Shown here piece after piece: positions 1-8,793 of a stretch of 30,354 nucleotides of DNA. The stretch lies in contig JBHJHI010000048.1 of NCBI GenBank assembly GCA_050330995.1, positions 1-30,354 of the forward strand, written 5' to 3'. The number at the start of each line of letters is the position of its first letter. Position 1 is the stretch's first letter. The translations under genes were made by a program, and so were the position numbers. Source of the DNA: Thermohalobaculum sp050330995. GTDB taxonomy: Bacteria > Pseudomonadota > Alphaproteobacteria > Rhodobacterales > Rhodobacteraceae. Below the pieces are notes generated by a model that did no database searches, was not told the origin of the DNA, and saw nothing but the letters and a program-made list of their open reading frames with translations.

Positions 1-146
1 ATTCCACCTCGCCGCCGCAGCCCAGAACCTCCGCAAGCTCGCCAAGCTCAGGACAGCGACCGCCTGAGGGCGGTCGTCAGCACCTCACGAGCCGGCCCGC
101 CCGCAATACTTCCCGCGCGACTTTTTCATCGAAATCGGTCAGACCC
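1..146 (+). mobile_element. Right end of an insertion sequence (partial)
   Basis: The window opens inside an insertion sequence. A transposase C-terminus is read to the stop at 65-67. About 50 bases further on, positions 118-140 read cgactttttcatcgaaatcg followed by gtc. This resembles the terminal inverted repeats of many proteobacterial DDE insertion sequences (IS1182/IS5-like), which carry a GACTTTTTCA...ATCGG block. The left end and target duplication lie outside the window, so the boundary near 140-146 is an estimate. The family is inferred from memory of such ends, not from a search. Confidence 0.55.
2..67 (+). CDS. Transposase, C-terminal fragment (cut by window edge)
   Basis: Frame 2 is open from the first base to a TGA at 65-67 and reads FHLAAAAQNLRKLAKL plus five further residues. 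The pattern 'hLaaaAQNLrkLakL' is the usual last helix of IS1182-type and related DDE transposases, where the C-terminus packs against the RNase H-like catalytic core. Only 21 residues are visible, so the catalytic residues cannot be checked and it is unknown whether the element is intact. An 8-bp hairpin (57-64 with 69-76, loop tgag) overlaps the stop codon and may end transcription. The neighbouring IS end at about 118-140 supports the call. Confidence 0.55.
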   Translation, partial: FHLAAAAQNLRKLAKLRTATA

Positions 147-224
147 TCCCTTTCCCAGGCTCGGCGAGGAGCGCCGGCTTCGGAGAGCCGAGCCGACACC
201 CGCCCCCGGGCACCCCGGAAACAC

Positions 225-257
225 GACGAGCGGCGCACCACGAGCGCGCCGCTCGTC
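225..257 (-). terminator. Probable terminator downstream of ilvC
   Basis: A perfect 12-bp stem (225-236 with 246-257, 9-base loop) lies 41 bases past the ilvC stop. On the minus strand it is followed by GTGTTT, so the U-run is short. Position and stem strength suggest it ends the ilvC transcript and separates it from the insertion sequence. A second inverted repeat (158-165 with 187-194, 8 bp) follows further downstream. Confidence 0.5.
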
Positions 258-297
258 CCGGTCCCGAAGGCAATGCGTCCGGACGACGCTCGCGCCC

Positions 298-1320
298 TTA
301 GTTCTTCGCCTTGTCGACCATCCGGTTGGCCGCGATCCAGGGCATCATGCCGCGCAGCTTCTCGCCGACCTGCTCGATCTGGTGGGCGTCGTTGCGCCGG
401 CGCGTCGCCTTGAAGGCGGGCTGGCCGGCGCGGCACTCGGCCATCCAGTCGCGGGTGAAGCGGCCGTACTGGATGTCCTCCAGGATCTTCTTCATCCGCG
501 CCTTGGTCTCGTCGTAGGGCAGCACGCGGGGGCCGGAGACGTACTCGCCGAACTCGGCCGTGTTCGAGATCGAGTAGTTCATGTTGGCGATGCCGCCCTC
601 GTAGATCAGGTCCACGATCAGCTTCACCTCGTGCAGGCACTCGAAATAGGCCATCTCCGGGGCGTAACCGGCCTCGACCAGGGTCTCGAAGCCGCAGCGG
701 ATCAGCTCGACCAGACCGCCGCAGAGCACGGCCTGCTCGCCGAACAGATCGGTCTCGCACTCCTCCTGGAAGGTGGTCTCGATGATGCCCGAGCGCCCGC
801 CGCCGATGGCGGAGCAGTAGGCGAGGCCGGTGTCGAGCGCGCGGCCCGAGGCGTCGTTGTCGACGGCGACGAGGCAGGGCACGCCGCCGCCCTTGACGAA
901 CTCGCCGCGCACCGTGTGGCCCGGCCCCTTCGGCGCCATCATGATGACGTCCACCGTCGGCTTCGGCTCGATCAGCTTGAAGTGGACGTTGAGCCCGTGC
1001 GCGAAGGCGATCGCGGCGCCGTCGCGGAGGTTGTCGTGGATGTGGGCGCGGTAGGTATCGGCCTGAAGCTCGTCGGGCATGCACATCATCACGAGATCGG
1101 CCCAGGCGGCCGCCTCGTCGATCGCCATGACGCGCAGCCCCTCGCCCTCGGCCTTCCTGGCCGAGGCCGAGCCGGGGCGTAGCGCGACCACCAGGTTCTC
1201 GCAGCCCGAGTCGCGGAGATTGAGCGCGTGCGCGTGACCCTGGCTGCCGTAGCCGACGACGGCGACCTTGCGGTCCTTGATCAGCCCGATGTCGCAGTCG
1301 CGGTCGTAGTAGACGCGCAT
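298..1320 (-). CDS. ilvC: Ketol-acid reductoisomerase (class I)
   Basis: IlvC converts 2-acetolactate or 2-aceto-2-hydroxybutyrate to the dihydroxy acid with NADPH and Mg2+, the second shared step of valine, leucine and isoleucine synthesis in the cytoplasm. The 340 residues match the short class I form. The N-terminal MRVYYDRDCD is family-typical and the Rossmann fingerprint GYGSQGHA is at residues 23-30. MMAPKGPGH and the acidic metal-binding segments FQEECETDLFGEQ and ECLHEVKLIVDLIYEGG are present, as is the usual end MVDKAKN. The ATG is preceded by a G-rich GAGGGGGGAGAG site. It is the last gene of the ilv block, 94 bases after a lipoprotein gene, with alternative stems in that gap. Confidence 0.97.
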   Translation of the reverse strand: MRVYYDRDCDIGLIKDRKVAVVGYGSQGHAHALNLRDSGCENLVVALRPGSASARKAEGEGLRVMAIDEAAAWADLVMMCMPDELQADTYRAHIHDNLRDGAAIAFAHGLNVHFKLIEPKPTVDVIMMAPKGPGHTVRGEFVKGGGVPCLVAVDNDASGRALDTGLAYCSAIGGGRSGIIETTFQEECETDLFGEQAVLCGGLVELIRCGFETLVEAGYAPEMAYFECLHEVKLIVDLIYEGGIANMNYSISNTAEFGEYVSGPRVLPYDETKARMKKILEDIQYGRFTRDWMAECRAGQPAFKATRRRNDAHQIEQVGEKLRGMMPWIAANRMVDKAKN

Positions 1321-1345
1321 GGCTCTCCCCCCTCGCTCGCGGTGT

Positions 1346-1392
1346 CCCCGGCCCCGGACGGGCCGCGCGCCCTGCTAGCGGCGCGGCCGGGG
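1346..1392 (-). repeat. Two mutually exclusive stems upstream of ilvC
   Basis: In the gap between the lipoprotein stop and the ilvC start, ccccggcc (1346-1353) pairs with ggccgggg (1385-1392), and ggccgcgc (1361-1368) pairs with gcgcggcc (1381-1388). The two 8-bp helices share bases 1385-1388, so they cannot form together. No U-run or leader peptide was seen, so a regulatory role is only possible; in such GC-rich DNA chance pairing is common. Confidence 0.35.
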
Positions 1393-1414
1393 CTTGTCCA
1401 GCCGAGCCACGGGG

Positions 1415-2089
1415 TCAGCCCGCGGTGTCGCCGCCCGAGGCCACGCCCGGCTCGATCGGCTCGACCTGGCTCAGCCAGAGCTGCCAGTACTTGCGGGTGC
1501 AGATGTTCTGCGGGACCGTGTCCTCGACGTCGGTGGCTAGCCCCTGGCGGATCAGCAACTGCGAGGCGTAGTAGGCGAGGAAGCGCGGCATCTCGGCCGG
1601 GCGCACCCCCTGATTGGCCTGGACGTAGCTGAACACCGGGCCCTCGGTCGAGAAGGCGTGGCGCTCCAGCTCGTCGAGGCCGCAGTCGCCCGCCTGCTCG
1701 GCGGTGGGCTGCGGCGTGATGCGCAGCGCCCCCTCGTCGGCGACCGAGTTGTCGTAGTCGGTGTCGATCGCGAAGATCACCGACGCCTCGCCGCCGCCCT
1801 GGCGGTCGACGTCGATCCAGATCGCCGGCAGGTCCCGCGGCTGGTAGCGCGCCGTCGTCGCGGTGCCGGCAGGATCGGCGGCCGGTGCCTCCGCCGTGCC
1901 GGCCCCGTCCCCGGCCTCGGGCGCGTCGAGGCTGAGGCGCGGCGCGGCGCCGGACGCGCCGGCGTCGCCCGATCCCGAGGCCGCGCCCGTGTCGGTCGAG
2001 CCCCCGGTCGAGCCTTGCGTCGGGCCCGTCTCCTCGCCCGCGCAGCCGGCGAGGAGGAGCGCCGCGAGGGCGGCCGCCGCGGCCCTCAC
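1415..2089 (-). CDS. Predicted lipoprotein of unknown function
   Basis: Starting at a GTG, this 224-residue protein has a short lipoprotein signal with lipobox LLAGC; Cys16 would be lipidated. Residues about 17-80 are a Gly/Ser/Thr/Ala/Pro-rich linker, and about 80-215 form a compact-looking domain with AIWIDVDRQGG, IFAIDTDYDN and two later cysteines (GDCGL, NICTR). I do not recognise the domain. The GTG overlaps the ilvN stop (GTGA), so translation is probably coupled to ilvN, and ilvC follows after 94 bases. The operon position is odd for an envelope protein and suggests shared transcription rather than a role in amino acid synthesis. Confidence 0.8.
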   Translation of the reverse strand: MRAAAAALAALLLAGCAGEETGPTQGSTGGSTDTGAASGSGDAGASGAAPRLSLDAPEAGDGAGTAEAPAADPAGTATTARYQPRDLPAIWIDVDRQGGGEASVIFAIDTDYDNSVADEGALRITPQPTAEQAGDCGLDELERHAFSTEGPVFSYVQANQGVRPAEMPRFLAYYASQLLIRQGLATDVEDTVPQNICTRKYWQLWLSQVEPIEPGVASGGDTAG

Positions 2090-2658
2090 GTCGAGGCCCC
2101 CGCGCCGCGCATCAGCGCCGCGGCGCCGGTGCGGGCGACCTCGACCAGGCCGAGGGGACGCATCAGCTCGACGAAGGCGTCGATCTGCTCGCTGTCGTTG
2201 GCTAGTTCGAACACGAAGCTCTCCAGAGTGACGTCGACCACGCGCGCGCCCATCAGCTCGCCGAGGCGCAGCGCCTCGACGCGCTTGTCGCCCTGGCTCG
2301 CGACCTTCACGAGCGCCAGTTCCCGCTCCAGGTGCGGCCCGAGCACGGTCAGGTCCGAGACCCCGTGCACCGGCACCATGCGCTCCAGCTGGGCCTTGAT
2401 CTGCTCGATCACCTGCGGCGTGCCGGTGGTGACGATGGTGATGCGCGAGAGATGGCTCGCGTGGTCGGTCTCGGCCACCGTCAGGCTCTCGATGTTGTAG
2501 CCCCGCCCCGAGAACAGCCCGATCACGCGCGCGAGCACGCCGGGCTCGTTGTCGACGAGCACCGCGAGCGTGTGGCGCTCGTGGTCCTGGGGCAGCGTCG
2601 AGCGCAGGTTGTAGGCGGACTGCGCCGAGCTGCCGGGCTTGAGGGTCATGGGGCTCAA
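2086..2658 (-). CDS. ilvN: Acetolactate synthase, small regulatory subunit
   Basis: The small subunit binds the catalytic subunit, stimulates it and mediates valine feedback inhibition. The N-terminal ACT domain is clear: HTLAVLVDNEPGVLARVIGL, then FSGRGYNIESLTVAETD. The C-terminal ALS_ss_C-type domain follows (ERELALVKV..., then RPLGLVEVARTGAAAL). I chose TTG at 2656-2658 because AGGAGA (minus strand, 2666-2671) lies 7 bases before it, and the resulting start MSPMTLKPGSS lines up with the MSALKIKKGSS start of alphaproteobacterial relatives as I know them. ATG at 2647-2649 is the alternative and has its nearest Shine-Dalgarno 16 bases away. The product is 190 residues from the TTG. The stop overlaps the lipoprotein GTG. 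It lies 98 bases after the acyltransferase gene. The name ilvH is also used. Confidence 0.95.
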   Translation of the reverse strand: MSPMTLKPGSSAQSAYNLRSTLPQDHERHTLAVLVDNEPGVLARVIGLFSGRGYNIESLTVAETDHASHLSRITIVTTGTPQVIEQIKAQLERMVPVHGVSDLTVLGPHLERELALVKVASQGDKRVEALRLGELMGARVVDVTLESFVFELANDSEQIDAFVELMRPLGLVEVARTGAAALMRGAGAST

Positions 2659-2665
2659 CGCGCGC

Positions 2666-2671
2666 TCTCCT
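2666..2671 (-). promoter_or_regulatory. Ribosome binding site that decides the ilvN start
   Basis: On the minus strand this reads AGGAGA, 7 bases before the TTG at 2658 and 16 before the ATG at 2649. Spacing favours the TTG. Confidence 0.6.
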
Positions 2672-2756
2672 GCCGGCCTCTCGGACCCGTCTCTAGCCCC
2701 TCCGGCGCCGGGTTGGAACCCGCGTGGCGGTCGGACGCGCCGCGCGGTCCGGGCGC

Positions 2757-4721
2757 TCAGCGCGCGTCTGCCGCCCGCGCGGGCGCCGGCGCGATCAGCG
2801 GGTGCAGGACCGCGTCCGCGACGAGGCGCGCGCCGTGCGCGGAGAGGTGGTCGTCGTCGCGGTAGAGAAAGCCCCGCGCGTCCTCGCCGCGGCAGCCCTC
2901 CGCGTCGCACAGCGCCTCGGCCGGGCGCGCGACGCTCACGCCCGGGCGGCGCGCGAGGCGGTCGAGCGCGGCCTCGACCCCGGCGTTGCGCGCGGCGTGG
3001 CGCCCGGGGGTCGGGCCGGGCCGGGCGGGACGGCCGTACAGGTCGAGCCGGCGCAGCACGCGGGGGACGTTCCAGCCGACCTCGGGCACCCCGGCGAGCA
3101 GCACCACCTCGGCACCGGTGGCGCGCAGCGCCGCGACCGTGCGCTCGAGCGCGGCGGCGAAGTCGAAGGGCCGCCCGTCCGTCACGTCGACCGGCCGCGG
3201 CGTCCGGCCCCGCTCGCCGGGCGGGCGCGTCCCGGTCGCGACGAGCGCCCAGCGCGCGGCCAGCACCACGCGTTCCGGGCGCGTCTCGCCGATCCAGTCG
3301 AGTACGGCGGCGTTGTGCGCGGCGCAGCGGTGCGTCGCGGGCCTGTCGGCGCGGTCGATCCCGAGCAGCGGGGCGCAGGCGGTCTTGGCCACCGCCGCGC
3401 CCGGGAGCCCGGCCCCGGCGAGCGTGGCGGCGAAGCCCGGCATCAGCGCGCCGGCGTGGCTGTCGCCCCAGAGCACCGCCCGTGCCGGCCCGGGGCCGAA
3501 GGCGCAGCTCCAGCGCCGGTCGGCGCCCGGCGCCCGGACGCGCGGGCAGCTCGTCAGGATGTCGCGCAGCGCGAGCGGCTGCCCGGCGTGGCGCAGCGCC
3601 TCGAAGCGGCCCGGCCAGCCCCCGCCCGCGGGCAGCGCGAGGGCGAGCGCGCCCGTGAGTGCGAGCGCGCCGCCGGCGAGGCCGCGCGCGCGGCCCGGCG
3701 CGAGGCGGCCCCGCCGGATCGGCGTCTCGACGAAGCGCCAGGTGAGGACGGCGAGGCCGAGCGAGGCCAGCACGCCCCCGGCCGCGGCGAGCGGGCCCGG
3801 CGGGGCCACGAGGTAGTAGGAGAGGAAGGCCAGCACCGGCCAGTGCCAGAGATAGAGCGAATAGGACACGAGCCCGAGCCCGCGCATCGGCGCGCTCGCG
3901 AGCCGGCGCCCGACCGCGCTCGCGCTTCCCGTCGCGATCAGCAGCGCCGCGCCGAGGCAGGGGGCGAGAGCGGCGGGGCCGGGGAAGGGGGTGCTCGCGT
4001 CGTAGAGGACTACCGGCGCGAGCACGAGCGCGAGGCCCGCGACGGCGAGCGCCTCGCGCCGGCGGGCGGGGCCGACGAGCGCGGCCAGCCGCGGCGCGGC
4101 GAGGGCGAGGAGCGCGCCGAGGCCGAGTTCCCAGAAGCGGTAGGGCAGGAGGTAGAACGCCGCGCCCGGGTTCCTTGCGAGCGCGAGCGTGCTCATGGCG
4201 AAGGAGAGCAGGGCGAGCGCGGCGATCGCGAGGGCGAGGCGGTCGGGCCGGCGGCGCATCACCACCGCGATCAGCGCCGGCAGCACGATGTAGAACTGCT
4301 CCTCGACGCCGAGCGACCAGAGGTGCAGGAGCGGCTGCGTCTCCTCCTCGGCCTGGAAGTAGCCGGTCTCGCGGTGGAAGTGGATGTTGGCCACGAACAG
4401 CGCGCCGGCCGCGATCTGCCAGCCGAGGGCGTCCAGGTCCCCGGGCAGGTAGAGAAGCCAGCCGGCGGCGGCGGTGGCGGCGATCACGGTCAGGAGCGCG
4501 GGTAGCAGCCGCTTGGCCCGGCGCGCGTAGAAGTCGGCGTAGGCGAAGGTGCCGTCGTCGAACGAGCGTTTCAGGATCGCGGTGATCAGGAAGCCCGAGA
4601 TCACGAAGAACACGTCGACGCCGACGTAGCCCCCCGGCACGGCCTCGGGGAAGAAGTGGTAGAGCACCACGCTCGCCACCGCGACGGCGCGCAGCCCGTC
4701 GATCTCGCCGCGATAGCGCAT
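2757..4721 (-). CDS. OafA/OatA-type acyltransferase with SGNH domain
   Basis: This is a 654-residue integral membrane O-acyltransferase of the acyltransferase-3 (AT3) plus SGNH architecture, which acetylates surface sugars such as LPS O-antigen, peptidoglycan or exopolysaccharide. The AT3 part begins at the N-terminus with YRGEIDGLRAVAVASVVLYH (Arg11 and His22 conserved), then FFVISGFLIT, RRAKRLLPALL and LLHLWSLGVEEQFY, with about ten hydrophobic spans to about residue 360. The periplasmic C-terminal SGNH part has the GDSH block near residue 420 and a DxxH-like DDDHLSAHG near 622-630. The ATG has GAGGAGG four bases upstream. It is divergent from the SDR gene across 142 bases. The acceptor sugar is unknown. 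It separates ilvI from ilvN. Confidence 0.9.
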   Translation of the reverse strand: MRYRGEIDGLRAVAVASVVLYHFFPEAVPGGYVGVDVFFVISGFLITAILKRSFDDGTFAYADFYARRAKRLLPALLTVIAATAAAGWLLYLPGDLDALGWQIAAGALFVANIHFHRETGYFQAEEETQPLLHLWSLGVEEQFYIVLPALIAVVMRRRPDRLALAIAALALLSFAMSTLALARNPGAAFYLLPYRFWELGLGALLALAAPRLAALVGPARRREALAVAGLALVLAPVVLYDASTPFPGPAALAPCLGAALLIATGSASAVGRRLASAPMRGLGLVSYSLYLWHWPVLAFLSYYLVAPPGPLAAAGGVLASLGLAVLTWRFVETPIRRGRLAPGRARGLAGGALALTGALALALPAGGGWPGRFEALRHAGQPLALRDILTSCPRVRAPGADRRWSCAFGPGPARAVLWGDSHAGALMPGFAATLAGAGLPGAAVAKTACAPLLGIDRADRPATHRCAAHNAAVLDWIGETRPERVVLAARWALVATGTRPPGERGRTPRPVDVTDGRPFDFAAALERTVAALRATGAEVVLLAGVPEVGWNVPRVLRRLDLYGRPARPGPTPGRHAARNAGVEAALDRLARRPGVSVARPAEALCDAEGCRGEDARGFLYRDDDHLSAHGARLVADAVLHPLIAPAPARAADAR

Positions 4722-4863
4722 GGCCCCTCCTCGCCCCGGCCCGTCCCGATCCGGGGCGGAAGCCGTAAGGCGCGAGCGGGGCGAAAGCGGGGCGGCGCGG
4801 GCAGAGACCCCGCGGCACCCCCGCGCGTTCGCCTCTGTCGAAAGCGGCGAGGGAGCGCGGGGC

Positions 4864-5613
4864 ATGGCACGGATCGCGGTGGTGACGGGCGGCGCGCAGG
4901 GCATTGGGCGGGCGACGCTCGCGCGGCTGCGCGCCGAGGGCTGGCGCGTGGCGGCGCTCGACCTCGACGCCGAGGCGCTGGGCGAGATCGAGGGCGAGGG
5001 CGTGCTCGCGATCGAGGCCGACGCCGGCTGCGAGGACGCGGTCGCGCGCGCCTTCCGGGCGATCGAGGCGTGGCGGGGCGGCGACGCGCTGGCGCTGCTC
5101 GTCAACAACGCCGCGATCGCCGACCCGGTCACGGGGCCGGTCGAGCGCCTGAGCCTCGCCGAGTGGCGCCGGCGCCTCGACGCGAGCCTGACCGCGGCCT
5201 TCCTGTGCTCGCGCGCGGCGATCCCGGCCCTGCGCGCGGCGCGGGGCGCGATCGTCAACATCGCCTCGACGCGGGCGGTTCAGTCCGAGCCCGACTGCGA
5301 GGCCTACGCCGCCTCGAAGGGGGGCGTCGTGGCGCTGACGCATGCCATGGCGATCAGCCTCGGCCCCGCGATCCGGGTGAACGCGGTGGCGCCGGGCTGG
5401 ATCGACGTGCGCGCCCACGCCAAGGCGGCCGCGCGGGAGGCGGACGATCTGCGCGGGATCGACCATGCGCAGCACCCGGGCGGCCGGGTCGGGCGGCCCG
5501 AGGACGTTGCGGCCGCCGTGCTCTGGCTCGCGGGCGATCAGGCGGGCTTCGTCACCGGGCAGGTGCTGACGCTGGACGGCGGCATGGGGCGCAGGATGAT
5601 CTACGCCGAGTGA
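4864..5613 (+). CDS. Short-chain dehydrogenase/reductase (SDR)
   Basis: A 249-residue classical SDR with an N-terminal Rossmann fold: TGGAQGIG at residues 8-15 and Asp33 after beta-2, which favours NAD(H) over NADP(H). NNAA is at 81-84, the catalytic Ser135 lies in NIAST, and Tyr148-x3-Lys152 in YAASK. The C-terminus has the PEDVAAAVLWLAG and ..GFVTGQVLTLDGG segments typical of FabG-like enzymes. Unusually, the Asn of the N-S-Y-K tetrad (usually in VN-L-xG-xF) appears to be Ser108 in DASLTAAF. The substrate is unknown. The ATG at 4864 has AGGGAG eight bases upstream; an in-frame ATG at 4720 would add 48 Arg/Pro-rich residues outside the fold. It is the only plus-strand gene inside the ilv block and is convergent with ilvI. 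Confidence 0.9.
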   Translation: MARIAVVTGGAQGIGRATLARLRAEGWRVAALDLDAEALGEIEGEGVLAIEADAGCEDAVARAFRAIEAWRGGDALALLVNNAAIADPVTGPVERLSLAEWRRRLDASLTAAFLCSRAAIPALRAARGAIVNIASTRAVQSEPDCEAYAASKGGVVALTHAMAISLGPAIRVNAVAPGWIDVRAHAKAAAREADDLRGIDHAQHPGGRVGRPEDVAAAVLWLAGDQAGFVTGQVLTLDGGMGRRMIYAE

Positions 5614-5638
5614 GCGCCGGGGCGCGCGGCCCCGGCGC
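5614..5638. terminator. Strong hairpin between convergent SDR and ilvI stops
   Basis: A perfect 10-bp GC stem (5614-5623 with 5629-5638, 5-base loop) fills the 33-base gap between the two convergent stop codons. There is no U-run on either strand, so it may be a pause or an RNA end-protecting structure acting on both transcripts rather than a full intrinsic terminator. Confidence 0.45.
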
Positions 5639-5646
5639 GGGCGGCG

Positions 5647-7443
<1,797 letters not shown>

Positions 7444-7492
7444 CGGGTCGTCTCCTGGTCGGTGGTCTGGTTCGGTCGGTGGGGCGGATACG

Positions 7493-7515
7493 AAAACGGC
7501 CCCGCGAGGGGGCCG
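7493..7515 (-). terminator. Intrinsic terminator of the ilvI attenuator
   Basis: The stem CGGCCCC/GGGGCCG with a 5-base loop is followed on the minus strand by TTTT (7496-7493), 50 bases before the ilvI ATG. It is the clearest intrinsic terminator in the window and sits upstream of a gene rather than after one. Confidence 0.8.
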
Positions 7516-7544
7516 GGACGCGCACGGAAGGGTCGGCGGGGCGA

Positions 7545-7592
7545 TCAGCCCGGCCGGCTCCCGTGCGTGGCGATTACGAGGATCGGCGTCAT
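7545..7592 (-). CDS. ilv leader peptide (15 residues)
   Basis: The ORF reads MTPILVIATHGSRPG and stops 101 bases before ilvI. Residues 4-7 are Ile-Leu-Val-Ile, all three branched-chain amino acids in a row, as expected for the sensor of an ilv attenuator. The final codons (Arg-Pro-Gly) form one arm of the antiterminator, so a ribosome reaching the stop would mask it. No strong Shine-Dalgarno is visible (only a G-rich GGGGCC seven bases or so upstream), so initiation is unproven. The peptide itself probably has no function beyond being translated. Confidence 0.75.
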   Translation of the reverse strand: MTPILVIATHGSRPG

Positions 7593-7616
7593 GGGCGGCC
7601 CCGTGGTTGCGATGCC

Positions 7617-7645
7617 TGAATGACGCGCGCGCGCGGGAGGGTCAA
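7617..7645 (-). promoter_or_regulatory. Possible promoter of the ilvI leader
   Basis: The minus strand has TTGACC (7645-7640), 17 bases, then CATTCA (7622-7617). The -35 box is good and the spacing ideal; the -10 box is weak. Transcription would start near 7610, giving a short 5' end before the leader ATG at 7592, which suits attenuation. Confidence 0.4.
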
Positions 7646-7830
7646 GCGCGAAGCGCGGCCGCATGCGGCGAAATCGTCGCAGGACCGACGCGATCGGTCG
7701 TCGGGGGCGGGCCGGGCGCAAGGATCGGTCGGCGGCGGGCCGGGCTTTGTTACGGCGGCGCCGACCGCGGCCCGGCCGGGTCGCGTGCGCCGGATCGTCC
7801 TCCCCGCGCGGTCCCGCGACGCCCGGACGC

Positions 7831-8748
7831 TCAGTCCCGGCCCGGCGCGGCATGGGCGGCGAGCGCGGCGGCGAGGTCGCCCGGCGCGATCCGCCGCCAC
7901 GAACGGAGACGGTTCCGCATCCAGGTGCGCTGGCGCTTGGCGTAGCGCCGCGTCGCCAGCACCGCCGCGTCGCGGGCCGCCTCCAGACTCAGCCGTCCCT
8001 CGACATGGGCGCAGAGTTCGCGGGCGCCGAGCGCGCGCATCCCCGGCAGGGCGTCGCGTGCGGCCGGGTCGGGGAAGCGCCGGGCGACGGCGCGGGCCTC
8101 GTCGAGCGCGCCCTCCGCGAGCATGGCGTCGAAGCGCCGGGCGATGGCGGCGTCGAGCGCGGCGGTCGGGGTCTCGACCACCAGGCAGGCGGCGCGGGCC
8201 GGGTCGACCAGGGCGGGCGGCGTCTCGGCCTGCCAGGACGCGAGGCCGCGGCCGGTGGCGCGCCACACCTCCCAGGCGCGGAGCACGCGGGCGGGGTTCA
8301 GGCGGTCGATCGCGCGCGCGGTGGCGGGGTCCTCGCGCGCGAGCCGGTCGGCGAGGCCGGCGAGGCCGAGGCGGGCGAGGTCGGCCTCGGCCGCGGCGCG
8401 GGTCTCGGGCGGCACGGCCGGGACCGGCGCGAGCCCCTCGGTCAGCGCGGTGAAGTAGAGCCCGGTGCCGCCGACGATCACCGCGGGCCGCCCCTCGGCC
8501 AGGATCCGCGCCACCGCGCGCAGCCAGTCGCCGGCGGAGGTGGTCCGGTCCAGCGCGAGGTGGCCGTAGAGGCGATGGGGCGCGCGGGCCTCGTCCGCCG
8601 CCGAGGGGCGGGCGGTCAGCACCCGCCAGTCAGCGTAGGCCTGCTGGCTGTCGGCGTTGACGATCTCGGCGCCGAGGGCGTCGGCGAGCGCCAGGGCCAG
8701 CGCGGACTTGCCGCTGGCGGTGGGGCCGGCGAGGAGGACGGGGGGCAT
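7831..8748 (-). CDS. miaA: tRNA dimethylallyltransferase
   Basis: MiaA transfers dimethylallyl from DMAPP to N6 of A37 in tRNAs reading UNN codons. This 305-residue protein has the P-loop GPTASGKS at residues 8-15, the DSQQAY block (Asp33, usually DSMQVY), IVGGTGLY for the prenyl-donor site, RVLRAWEVWRATG, and the C-terminal TRRYAKRQRTWMRNR that contacts the tRNA. The length fits the family (about 300-320). No clear Shine-Dalgarno precedes the ATG. It lies 45 bases after the unknown gene at 8794-9225 and upstream of the ilv leader on the same strand; the 185-base stretch in between carries a 9-bp inverted repeat (7726-7734 with 7759-7767) but no convincing terminator. Confidence 0.95.
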   Translation of the reverse strand: MPPVLLAGPTASGKSALALALADALGAEIVNADSQQAYADWRVLTARPSAADEARAPHRLYGHLALDRTTSAGDWLRAVARILAEGRPAVIVGGTGLYFTALTEGLAPVPAVPPETRAAAEADLARLGLAGLADRLAREDPATARAIDRLNPARVLRAWEVWRATGRGLASWQAETPPALVDPARAACLVVETPTAALDAAIARRFDAMLAEGALDEARAVARRFPDPAARDALPGMRALGARELCAHVEGRLSLEAARDAAVLATRRYAKRQRTWMRNRLRSWRRIAPGDLAAALAAHAAPGRD

Positions 8749-8793
8749 GGTCGGGGGCGGGGGCCGCCGCGTCCCGGCGCGGCGGGCGAGGGC

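Larger units (their letters stand above)
7493..7592 (-). promoter_or_regulatory. Transcription attenuator controlling ilvI
   Basis: Reading the minus strand, a leader peptide (7592-7545) is followed by three possible helices. A pause-like helix pairs 7561-7567 with 7521-7527 (7 bp). An antiterminator pairs 7549-7555 with 7511-7517 (7 bp). A terminator pairs 7509-7515 with 7497-7503 (7 bp, 5-base loop), followed by TTTT. The antiterminator uses the 5' arm of the terminator, and the pause helix crosses it, so the states exclude each other. A ribosome stalled on the Ile-Leu-Val-Ile codons would cover the pause-helix arm but leave the antiterminator arm free, giving read-through when branched-chain aminoacyl-tRNA is scarce. 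The logic is that of enterobacterial ilv attenuators; the pairing was found by eye. Confidence 0.8.

Noticed and set aside
77..1084. Long minus-strand reading frame overlapping ilvC
   Set aside because: It is an Arg-rich shadow of ilvC in another frame; its coding-like end comes from the insertion sequence terminus.
2659..5475. Long minus-strand frame continuous with ilvN
   Set aside because: Only the last 190 residues look like a protein family; the rest is an Arg/Pro-rich shadow of the acyltransferase and SDR genes.
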